Shown here: positions 19,264 through 26,570 of the stretch, in pieces
How positions within the stretch are numbered: the stretch's first letter is position 1
Layout: each line of letters opens with the position of its first letter
Notes under the pieces: model-generated
The model's input: only the letters and a program-made list of their open reading frames with translations
What the model was told of the DNA's origin: nothing
Databases searched by the model: none
Source of the DNA: Nereida sp024640765
GTDB lineage: Bacteria; Pseudomonadota; Alphaproteobacteria; Rhodobacterales; Rhodobacteraceae
Assembly (NCBI GenBank): GCA_024640765.1
Contig: JAHEEK010000004.1
Location: 248,001-312,000, forward strand
Reading direction: 5' to 3'
Length of the DNA stretch: 64,000 bases
Program-made: the position numbers and the translations under genes

Positions 19264-19358
19264 ACCGGCCTATACACAGATATGGTCCTGCGGCGCGATG
19301 ACTTGCATAGAGCCGCAGGCCTGCCTATCTCTTGTCCCCAGCGAAAAGGACCACGACC

Positions 19359-19595
19359 ATGCCCATCACAGCGACTGACATTGAAAGCCTGATCCGCGCC
19401 GAATTTCCCGAAGCGACAATTACCGTTCAAGGGGATGACGGCCAGCATTTCGCCGCCGAGGTCGTGGATGCCAGTTTCAAAGGCAAAAACCGCGTCCAAC
19501 AACAGCGCGCCGTTTACGCGGCTCTGAAAGGCAAGATGGACGGCAGCCACGGTGAGTTACACGCGCTGGCGCTGACCACTCGGGCACCTGAATAA
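19359..19595 (+). CDS. BolA-family protein (IbaG-like)
   Basis: Small 78-residue BolA-fold protein. BolA proteins form iron-sulfur bridged heterodimers with CGFS monothiol glutaredoxins, and such a glutaredoxin is encoded 46 bases downstream. The family core is seen in VVDASFKGKNRVQQQRAVYAALKG and the C-terminal HGELHAL. I chose ATG 19359, which follows AAAGGA at eight bases, over an upstream in-frame start without a site. The likely role is iron-sulfur trafficking or iron sensing with Grx. Confidence 0.92.
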   Translation: MPITATDIESLIRAEFPEATITVQGDDGQHFAAEVVDASFKGKNRVQQQRAVYAALKGKMDGSHGELHALALTTRAPE

Positions 19596-19641
19596 CATTA
19601 AGATCACCGCCTAAAGCATTACTTCTGAAAGGTAATTTACG

Positions 19642-20004
19642 ATGAGCGACGCAAAGACACGCATTTCCGAAACCAACGCGGCCAATGATGTTGTGCTTTA
19701 CATGAAAGGCACCAAAGAGATGCCTCAATGTGGGTTTTCATCGCGGGTTGCAGGTGTGCTGAACTTCATGGGCGTTGAGTACGCTGATGTGAATGTGCTG
19801 GCTGATGAAGACATTCGCCAAGGCATCAAAGACTTCAGCGACTGGCCGACGATTCCCCAACTTTACGTCAAAGGTGAGTTTGTCGGTGGCTGCGATATTA
19901 TCACCGAAATGACCCTATCGGGTGAGTTGGATACGCTTTTTGCAGAAAACGCTGTGACGTTTGACAAAGACAAAGCCGATCAAATTCGCGAAGCAAACGC
20001 GTAA
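19642..20004 (+). CDS. grxD: Monothiol glutaredoxin, CGFS type (Grx4)
   Basis: The 120-residue protein has the active-site CGFS (Cys30) with MKGTKEMPQ before it, the WPTIPQLYVKGEFVGGCDI glutathione-binding region and a single-domain length. These proteins hold a [2Fe-2S] cluster with glutathione and deliver it to targets, often with BolA. The start ATG follows GAAAGG. The gene ends at a strong bidirectional terminator. Confidence 0.96.
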   Translation: MSDAKTRISETNAANDVVLYMKGTKEMPQCGFSSRVAGVLNFMGVEYADVNVLADEDIRQGIKDFSDWPTIPQLYVKGEFVGGCDIITEMTLSGELDTLFAENAVTFDKDKADQIREANA

Positions 20005-20047
20005 GTATTTGATTTTGCCAAGTTCCGAACGCTGGCGATGAAACAAT

Positions 20048-20082
20048 AAAGCCCGCCGCGAACATCCCTCGCGGCGGGCTTT
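20048..20082. terminator. Bidirectional terminator between grxD and zapA
   Basis: Fourteen-base perfect stem AAAGCCCGCCGCGA / TCGCGGCGGGCTTT with a seven-base loop. It can end both convergent transcripts. Confidence 0.92.
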
Positions 20083-20107
20083 GTTTATAGTGGCGGGTGA
20101 AGCAGAC

Positions 20108-20503
20108 CTAGCCTGCCGCACGTTCCTCAGCTTTTTGGGCAAGGCTTTCAGCACGGGCCGCAAGCTCTTGCAGGGTGTCTGTGATGGACGGCGGGACGAC
20201 AGCCACTTCAATCCGCTCGGGCTCAGGCGCCGGACGGCCCTTGAACTCAGCTAATTCTGCTTCCAACTCAGCGATTTTGGCGTCTTGGGTTTTGGTCTTA
20301 TCCTCAAGGGCTGCGGTTTTGTCCGCCAACATCAGGCCAGCCATCAAAAGCATCCGCGCCTCGGGCAGCCGTCCAATCTGTTCGGTCAATACATTCGCCT
20401 CAACGTCGAGCATGCCCGCCGCCGCCAGCAGATAGCTCTCTTCGCCAACCTGACAGGCCACTTCGAACGTGCGGCCACCAACGGTGATATCAACTGTAGC
20501 CAT
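20108..20503 (-). CDS. zapA: Cell division protein ZapA
   Basis: The 131-residue protein begins VDITVGGRTFEVACQVGEESYL, the ZapA globular head, then a long helix (LEDKTKTQDAKIAELEAELAEF) that mediates dimerisation. ZapA bundles FtsZ filaments at midcell. Its first base overlaps the stop of the upstream coiled-coil gene (TAATG), so the two are coupled. Confidence 0.93.
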   Translation of the reverse strand: MATVDITVGGRTFEVACQVGEESYLLAAAGMLDVEANVLTEQIGRLPEARMLLMAGLMLADKTAALEDKTKTQDAKIAELEAELAEFKGRPAPEPERIEVAVVPPSITDTLQELAARAESLAQKAEERAAG

Positions 20504-21039
20504 TATGCAGTCTCCTCAATGATCGGGCGCAGGTTGGTCAAAATCATATCCAACTCAGAACGGTCGGCGGCACGCGCCACGCGCAGGGCCGTTAACTCGG
20601 CTTCGGCGGATTGGTTGATCAGTTCTACATCCGCCAGCCCCTGCTCATTAGCGGCCCGCAATGCGGTGTTGTTATCACGCAGCTGCTGGTTCGCCGCTTG
20701 CAACGCTTGCACATCCGCGCTGAGCCGCGCCACATCTGCGGTCATGTCAGGATGGGTCGCCTGAGGTACCTGTTCGGCTTGCCCCACCTCAAGTAGGGCA
20801 ACGTGTGCAGACAACTGCGCATTTTGCGCTTGCGCAGCATCTACCGCAGACTGAAGTGCAGCTACCTGCGCTTCTGCATCGCGGGCTTGCGCAATCGCAT
20901 TATCAAGCGCCGCTTGATCAATGGCGGCCTCGGTTACAGGCTCAGCTTGAGACTGCGTTGGCGTACGACTTTCAATCGCGCGATCAATACGCTCAAGAGC
21001 CACTTTTAGGCGTCGGTCAAGATCTTCGATGTCGCTCAT
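20503..21039 (-). CDS. Coiled-coil protein coupled to zapA
   Basis: The 178-residue protein is almost entirely helical. It is Ala/Gln/Glu rich, with heptad patterns (QVAALQSAVDAAQAQNAQLSAHVALLE; LQAANQQLRDNNTALRAAN) and a conserved N terminus, MSDIEDLDRRLKVALERIDRAIE. It has no membrane helix or signal peptide. A gene of this type regularly precedes zapA in Rhodobacteraceae, so a Z-ring role is plausible, perhaps in place of ZapB. I know of no assigned function. The stop codon overlaps the zapA start by one base. Confidence 0.75.
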   Translation of the reverse strand: MSDIEDLDRRLKVALERIDRAIESRTPTQSQAEPVTEAAIDQAALDNAIAQARDAEAQVAALQSAVDAAQAQNAQLSAHVALLEVGQAEQVPQATHPDMTADVARLSADVQALQAANQQLRDNNTALRAANEQGLADVELINQSAEAELTALRVARAADRSELDMILTNLRPIIEETA

Positions 21040-21215
21040 CTGCTCGCATCCTTGTTTTTCTTATCGCCTCAATATCTTTGCTAGGATCACCGAAATTGCA
21101 AGCAATTCGCCAGTTTTTGCGCTCAAAGCGGGCCTGCGTGCTTGATATTCACCCCTCTGCGGCCTATCGGGAACGGGAATGCCATTATCAACGCCACTTC
21201 AAAGGAATTCACCCA

Positions 21216-23255
21216 GTGCCTGATACAAGCTTTGAGCCCATCGACATTGCAACGCTCGCCAGCGCGAACCCTGACCACTGGAAGAAAGCCGCCGCGATCC
21301 GCGCGCTTGCTTTGGACGGTGTTGCAGCAGCGAATTCCGGTCACACAGGCATGCCCATTGGCATGGCGGACGTGGCAACTGTGCTTTTTGAAAAGCACCT
21401 GAAGTTTGACGCAAAAAACCCTGATTGGTCCGATCGTGACCGCTTCATCTTGTCGGCAGGTCACGGTTCCATGCTGGTCTATGCGCTGTTGCACCTAACG
21501 GGCTACGAGGACATGACCCTTGAGCAGGTGAAAAACTTCCGCCAGTGGGGCGCTATCACCGCTGGTCACCCTGAATTCGGCCACGCCAAAGGCGTTGAAA
21601 CAACCACCGGCCCGCTTGGTCAAGGCATTGCAAACTCTGTCGGTTTTGCCATGGCAGAAGAAAGCCTGCGTGCACATTACGGCAAAAAAGTTGTCGACCA
21701 CCACACCTATGTTATCGCCGGTGACGGGTGCTTGATGGAAGGTATCAGCCAAGAAGCTATCGCCCTTGCTGGCCGCCAAGAGCTAAGCAAATTGATCGTG
21801 TTTTGGGACAACAACAACATCACCATCGATGGCACCGTTGAGCTGTCAGACCGCACAGATCAAGTGATGCGCTTCAAATCTGCAGACTGGCACGTCCAAG
21901 ATATCGACGGCCATGACGCAGCTGCCATTGATGCGGCTATTGTTGCTGCTAAGAAATCTGGCAAACCCTCTATGATTGCTTGCAAAACCCACATCGCGTT
22001 GGGCCACGCTGCACAAGACACATCCAAAGGACACGGCGCGCTTACGGACGCCGCTGCAATGGCAGAAGCCAAAGCACGTTATGGCTGGACCACAGGTCCG
22101 TTCGAAGTGCCCGCAGATATCAAAGCCGCATGGGAAGCCATCGGCAGCCGCGGCAACGCAGACTTCACCGCGTGGCAAGAGCGTTTCGCAACGCTGTCAG
22201 GCAGCAAGCAAGCCGAATTCAATCGCGCTTTTGCCGGTGACGCCCCCAAGAAACTATCTGCCACGATCAAGGCGTTGAAGAAGAATAGCAGCGAAACAGC
22301 CCCAATTGTCGCGACACGTAAATCGTCCGAGATGGTTCTTGCTGCCGTCAACCCGATCTGCAGCGAGACAATCGGCGGCTCAGCTGATTTGACTGGCTCA
22401 AACAACACAAAAACTGCCGATCTGGGCGTTTTTGATACGGACAACCGCAAAGGCCGCTACGTGTATTACGGTATCCGCGAGCACGGCATGGCCGCAGCAA
22501 TGAACGGCATGGCGCTACACGGAGGGATCCGCCCCTACGGCGGGACGTTCATGTGCTTCACCGATTATGCGCGCCCCTCTATGCGTTTGTCTGCCTTGAT
22601 GGGAATTCCAGTGACATACGTCATGACCCACGACAGCATCGGCCTGGGTGAAGACGGTCCAACACACCAACCGGTCGAGCATCTTGCCATGTTGCGCGCC
22701 ACGCCCAACATGCACGTGTTCCGCCCATGCGACACAGTTGAAACCGCTGAGGCGTGGGAACTTGCGCTGAGCAGCAAAAAAACACCAGCGACCCTGTCGT
22801 TGACCCGTCAGAACCTGCCAACCCTGCGCACCGAGCACAAAACCAAAAACCTTACATCCCAAGGGGCGTATGTTTTGGCTGATGCAGAAGGCAAACGCCA
22901 AGTGATCTTGATGGCAACGGGTTCAGAAGTCGAGATCGCCATGGCAGCCCGGGATATTCTGCAAGCCGAGGGCATTGGCACACGCGTTGTTTCCATGCCC
23001 TGCTGGGAGCTTTTCGCAGCCCAAGAGGAAAGCTACCGCAAGCGCGTTCTGCCCGGTGGTCCCGTGCGCGTTGCCGTTGAGGCAGGCGTACAATTCGGTT
23101 GGGATCACTGGCTGAGCGGTGAGCGCGGCAAAGCAGCAAAAGCTGGCTTTGTAGGCATGGAAGGCTTCGGCGCCTCAGCCCCTGCAGAAGTGCTGTACGA
23201 AAAGTTCGGCATCACAGCACAGGCCGTGGCCGACAAAGCAAAATCACTTCTTTGA
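21216..23255 (+). CDS. tkt: Transketolase
   Basis: Thiamine-diphosphate enzyme that moves two-carbon units in the pentose phosphate and Calvin-type pathways. The 679-residue protein has the thiamine-binding motif GDGCLMEGISQEA, the NNITIDG metal-binding residues, and the C-terminal pyrimidine-binding and regulatory domains (YYGIREHGMAAAMNG). I chose GTG 21216 because AAAGGA lies nine bases upstream and the next residues match the family start (ATLASANPDHWKKAAAIRAL). The open frame extends 137 codons further but there it overlaps, antisense, the coiled-coil gene. Confidence 0.96.
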   Translation: MPDTSFEPIDIATLASANPDHWKKAAAIRALALDGVAAANSGHTGMPIGMADVATVLFEKHLKFDAKNPDWSDRDRFILSAGHGSMLVYALLHLTGYEDMTLEQVKNFRQWGAITAGHPEFGHAKGVETTTGPLGQGIANSVGFAMAEESLRAHYGKKVVDHHTYVIAGDGCLMEGISQEAIALAGRQELSKLIVFWDNNNITIDGTVELSDRTDQVMRFKSADWHVQDIDGHDAAAIDAAIVAAKKSGKPSMIACKTHIALGHAAQDTSKGHGALTDAAAMAEAKARYGWTTGPFEVPADIKAAWEAIGSRGNADFTAWQERFATLSGSKQAEFNRAFAGDAPKKLSATIKALKKNSSETAPIVATRKSSEMVLAAVNPICSETIGGSADLTGSNNTKTADLGVFDTDNRKGRYVYYGIREHGMAAAMNGMALHGGIRPYGGTFMCFTDYARPSMRLSALMGIPVTYVMTHDSIGLGEDGPTHQPVEHLAMLRATPNMHVFRPCDTVETAEAWELALSSKKTPATLSLTRQNLPTLRTEHKTKNLTSQGAYVLADAEGKRQVILMATGSEVEIAMAARDILQAEGIGTRVVSMPCWELFAAQEESYRKRVLPGGPVRVAVEAGVQFGWDHWLSGERGKAAKAGFVGMEGFGASAPAEVLYEKFGITAQAVADKAKSLL

Positions 23256-23417
23256 TCACACGACGATAAGCGCGGCCTGTCTCACGCTTTCGATTACACA
23301 ACACACTGCGGCGGCCTCATCATGGGGTCGCCGTTTGTGATTCTATCGAACAGCGCAAATCGTATACAAATGCATACCAAATCTACTGCCGCCGTGCGTA
23401 ACTTCACACACGACCGC

Positions 23418-23477
23418 ATCCGTTAGCGCAATCCGTTAGCGCGAACAGACACCGCCGAGCCACCTTTACCGCTAACA
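23418..23477. promoter_or_regulatory. Operator-like repeats upstream of gap1
   Basis: Lies in the 311-base gap between tkt and gap1. Two tandem copies of ATCCGTTAGCGC (23418-23429 and 23431-23442) are followed by TTTACCGCTAACA, which contains the palindromic core TTACCGCTAA (23466-23475). The second copy reads CGTTAGCGCGAACA, close to the site before gap2. The pattern TTA-NCGN-TAA is like LacI-family operators. A weak hairpin at 23310-23332 may end tkt transcription. I see no gene in this gap. Confidence 0.5.
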
Positions 23478-23566
23478 TTTTGATGCAAAACGCCTTTTGT
23501 CTTGGCCCCTGCCCCCAGACCCCCTAAGCCCATGGTAAGATGAGCCACTAACCAAAGGATCGAGTC

Positions 23567-24571
23567 ATGACAGTTAAAGTAGGCATTAACGGGTTTGGAC
23601 GTATCGGACGGTGCACCTTGGCGGCCATCCACGAGATGGGCCGTAACGATGTGCAGGTCGTAAAAATCAACGCTACTGGCCCAATTGAGACAAACGCCCA
23701 CTTGCTGCGTTATGACAGCGTTCACGGACGCTACAACGGCACGATTACCACTGACGCCAATTCCATTGATCTGGGCCGCGGTCCGATTGACGTTCAAAGC
23801 ACCTACAACCCGGAAGAACTGGATTGGAGCGGCGTTGACGTTTTGATGGAATGCACGGGCAAGTTTAACGATGGCCATCAGTCCGCGATCCACCTTGAGC
23901 GCGGCGCAAAGAAAGTGCTGTTGTCCGCCCCCGGCACAAATGTAGATCGCACCATCGTATACGGTGTGAACCACCGCGATCTAAAGGCGGACGAGCGGAT
24001 GATTTCAAACGGGTCATGCACCACCAACTGCCTGGCTCCGTTGGCAAAAGTGCTGAATGACACTGTTGGGATTGAGCGCGGCATGATGACGACCATTCAC
24101 AGCTACACAGGCGATCAACCGACGCTAGACCGCCGCCACAAAGACCTTTACCGCGCCCGCGCAGCCGCCATGGCAATGATCCCAACATCCACAGGTGCCG
24201 CCAAAGCATTGGGCGAAGTGCTACCCGAGCTTGCGGGTAAATTGGACGGCACAGCGATGCGCGTTCCCACGCCAAACGTATCAGCGGTTGATCTGACGTT
24301 TGAAGCGGGCCGCGACGTTACCGAGCAAGAGATCAACGACATCATGGCCGACGCTGCAGCCGGACAAATGAGCGCCGTTCTGGCCTATGATGCGGAGCAA
24401 AAAGTCTCGATCGACTTTAACCACACGCCCCACTCATGCATTTTTGCGCCCGACCAAACCAAAGTTGTGGGTGGCCGCACTGTGCGCGTTCTGGCATGGT
24501 ATGACAACGAATGGGCGTTCTCTGTGCGTATGGCCGATGTGGCGGGCATGATGGGACGTCTGGTTCACTAA
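23567..24571 (+). CDS. gap: Glyceraldehyde-3-phosphate dehydrogenase (first copy)
   Basis: NAD(P)-dependent glycolytic/gluconeogenic dehydrogenase of 334 residues. It has the Rossmann start GINGFGRIGRC, the catalytic cysteine in SNGSCTTNCLAPLAKVLND, the conserved HSYTGDQPTLDRRHKDLYRARAAA, and the ending WYDNEWAFSVRMADV. It is paralogous to the second gap 331 bases downstream of its stop. The two differ most in the C-terminal third. Which copy serves glycolysis and which gluconeogenesis cannot be read from sequence alone. Confidence 0.96.
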   Translation: MTVKVGINGFGRIGRCTLAAIHEMGRNDVQVVKINATGPIETNAHLLRYDSVHGRYNGTITTDANSIDLGRGPIDVQSTYNPEELDWSGVDVLMECTGKFNDGHQSAIHLERGAKKVLLSAPGTNVDRTIVYGVNHRDLKADERMISNGSCTTNCLAPLAKVLNDTVGIERGMMTTIHSYTGDQPTLDRRHKDLYRARAAAMAMIPTSTGAAKALGEVLPELAGKLDGTAMRVPTPNVSAVDLTFEAGRDVTEQEINDIMADAAAGQMSAVLAYDAEQKVSIDFNHTPHSCIFAPDQTKVVGGRTVRVLAWYDNEWAFSVRMADVAGMMGRLVH

Positions 24572-24654
24572 CCAGTGCCTCCTTTCTTTCCGCTTATTTG
24601 CAGCATGCCGGAGCGCCTGAAAATTTAGGGCGGCCGGCACGTGGCAGACGACAA

Positions 24655-24798
24655 ATGACCAACAGGCTGGCGATACTTCTTGGTGCTCTGATCATCGGCG
24701 CCATCACGTGGGATGTGTTGCGTAACGATACTGCCGCGACCGTGTTTATGGCGCAAAAAGGTATCGAGCTTATCGAATACCTCGCTTTTTGGCGCTAA
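24655..24798 (+). CDS. Small membrane protein between the two gap genes
   Basis: The 47-residue protein MTNRLAILLGALIIGAITWD... has one hydrophobic helix (residues 4-20) and ends in the aromatic, amphipathic IELIEYLAFWR. A protein of this size and pattern is, from my recollection, found between tandem gap genes of related roseobacters, which supports a real gene. The function is unknown. The ATG at 24655 begins the membrane segment; the longer upstream reading lies inside gap1. Confidence 0.7.
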   Translation: MTNRLAILLGALIIGAITWDVLRNDTAATVFMAQKGIELIEYLAFWR

Positions 24799-24858
24799 TC
24801 TTTGCTTACAATTGATCACAAACGGGGTTCAGCCTTGACCTTTGGTCTCAACTCGTTT

Positions 24859-24872
24859 TGTTAGCGGTAACA
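24859..24872. promoter_or_regulatory. Palindromic operator-like site before gap2
   Basis: TGTTAGCGGTAACA has perfect five-base arms (TGTTA / TAACA) around GCGG. It lies 30 bases before the gap2 start. It shares the TTA-NCGN-TAA core with sites before gap1 and lpdA and is consistent with a LacI-family repressor or activator such as the alphaproteobacterial central-carbon regulator CceR. Confidence 0.6.
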
Positions 24873-24901
24873 GATATTCGAACAGTAAGGGAATGAGTTC
24901 C

Positions 24902-25906
24902 ATGACAATCAAAGTAGCCATCAACGGATTTGGTCGCATCGGTCGTAACGTGTTGCGTGCCATCGTCGAGTCTGGCCGCACTGACATCGAAGTTGTTGCC
25001 ATCAATGACCTCGGCCCTGTTGCGACAAACGCGCATTTGCTGCGTTTTGACAGTGTTCACGGCCGCTTCCCTGGGACCGCCACAACAACCGACACCAGCA
25101 TTGACGTCGGCCGCGGCCCCATCGCCGTAACGGCAATGCGTAACCCCGCTGATTTGCCATGGGCACACGTCGATGTTGTCATGGAATGCACAGGCATCTT
25201 CACGTCAAAGGAAGCGTGCCAAGCGCACCTTGAAAACGGCTCAAGCCGCGTTTTGATCTCGGCCCCCGGTAAAGATGCGGATAAAACAATCGTTTACGGC
25301 GTAAACGACGGTGAATTGACCGCAGATGACATCATCGTGTCGAATGCGTCCTGCACCACGAACTGCCTGTCCCCCGTTGCAAAAGTGCTGAACGACAGCT
25401 TCGGCATCGTCAAAGGCATGATGACAACCGTGCACAGCTACACCGGTGATCAACCAACGCTTGATACGATGCACTCGGACCTCTACCGCGCGCGCGCAGC
25501 GGCGATGTCCATGATCCCTACATCAACAGGTGCCGCCAAAGCAGTTGGCCTTGTGTTACCAGAGCTTGCAGGCAAGCTGGACGGTGTTGCAATACGCGTC
25601 CCTACGCCAAACGTATCGGTTGTGGATCTGACATTTGAAGCAGCACGCGATGTGACAGCTGAAGAAGTGAACGATGCAATCCGCGCGGCTGCGGCCTCGG
25701 GCCCGCTTAAAGGTATTTTGGGCGTAACTGATGATCCGCTTGTCAGCATGGACTTCAACCACGACCCACATTCCTCAATTTTCGCGACCGATCAAACCAA
25801 AGTGATGGACGGCAACATGGTCCGTATTCTGACATGGTATGACAACGAATGGGGTTTCTCGAACCGGATGAGCGACACAGCAGTTGCGATGGGAAAGTTC
25901 CTCTAA
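24902..25906 (+). CDS. gap: Glyceraldehyde-3-phosphate dehydrogenase (second copy)
   Basis: A second 334-residue GAPDH with INGFGRIGRNVLRAI, catalytic Cys in SNASCTTNCLSPVAKVLND, HSYTGDQPTLDTMHSDLYRARAAA and WYDNEWGFSNRMSD. I chose ATG 24902, nine bases after AAGGGA; an ATG three codons earlier is too close to that site. The palindromic site at 24859-24872 probably controls it. Tandem gap genes suggest separate regulation of two flux directions or cofactors. Confidence 0.96.
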   Translation: MTIKVAINGFGRIGRNVLRAIVESGRTDIEVVAINDLGPVATNAHLLRFDSVHGRFPGTATTTDTSIDVGRGPIAVTAMRNPADLPWAHVDVVMECTGIFTSKEACQAHLENGSSRVLISAPGKDADKTIVYGVNDGELTADDIIVSNASCTTNCLSPVAKVLNDSFGIVKGMMTTVHSYTGDQPTLDTMHSDLYRARAAAMSMIPTSTGAAKAVGLVLPELAGKLDGVAIRVPTPNVSVVDLTFEAARDVTAEEVNDAIRAAAASGPLKGILGVTDDPLVSMDFNHDPHSSIFATDQTKVMDGNMVRILTWYDNEWGFSNRMSDTAVAMGKFL

Positions 25907-25981
25907 GACCACGGCATCAGATCAATGCAAAAGACGCGTGTTCAACTTTGGATGCGCGCTTTTTCTTTGAGTAAACGCGGT

Positions 25982-26473
25982 CTAGGCCAGCTTTTTGGAC
26001 AGAGCCTCTGCAACAGTTGGTGTGACGAATTTATTCACGTCCCCACCAAGACGCGCGATCTCTTTGACAAGCTTGCTTGCGATGGCTTGGTGCTGTGCCT
26101 CGGCCATCAAAAACACAGTCTCAATACTGTCATCAAGCTGTCGGTTCATCCCAACCATTTGATATTCATACTCAAAATCGGCAACAGCGCGTAGCCCGCG
26201 AATGATAACACCTGCTCCAACATCGTGGGCACAATCAATCAAGAGGTTCTCAAAAGGATGGGCAATAATCTCAACGCCCGCGGCTTGCGCCAAGGGTGAG
26301 GTTTCCGCCTCGACCATCGCGACACGTTCCTCAAGGCTGAACATAGGTCCTTTATCACGGTTAATCGCAACCCCAATAACCAACCTGTCCACAAGGGCCG
26401 CCGCGCGCCGGATAATGTCCATATGGCCCAATGTGATGGGATCGAAAGTGCCGGGGTAAAGTCCGATGCGCAT
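25982..26473 (-). CDS. coaD: Phosphopantetheine adenylyltransferase
   Basis: Penultimate step of coenzyme A synthesis: transfers AMP from ATP to 4'-phosphopantetheine. The 163 residues have the nucleotidyltransferase motif GTFDPITLGHMD (His17 in the T-x-G-H position) and the ISTRS-like equivalent near the C terminus. The hexamer-forming length is normal. It is 97 bases downstream of uvrA on the same strand. Confidence 0.96.
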   Translation of the reverse strand: MRIGLYPGTFDPITLGHMDIIRRAAALVDRLVIGVAINRDKGPMFSLEERVAMVEAETSPLAQAAGVEIIAHPFENLLIDCAHDVGAGVIIRGLRAVADFEYEYQMVGMNRQLDDSIETVFLMAEAQHQAIASKLVKEIARLGGDVNKFVTPTVAEALSKKLA

Positions 26474-26570
26474 GGGGGCCGCCTTGTCGTCAATTGTGCC
26501 TCAAACTGCACCAAGCTGCCCCACATCCGCAAGCGGTTTATGGAGCAGCCTCGCTTGGGTATCTTGAGGG

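Noticed and set aside
20805..21215. A 137-codon N-terminal extension of transketolase
   Set aside because: It lies opposite the coiled-coil gene, has no family similarity, and a good ribosome site stands before GTG 21216.
25931..25965. Terminator between gap2 and coaD
   Set aside because: The possible stem (ACGCGTG with TGCGCGC) pairs poorly; only the T-run fits.
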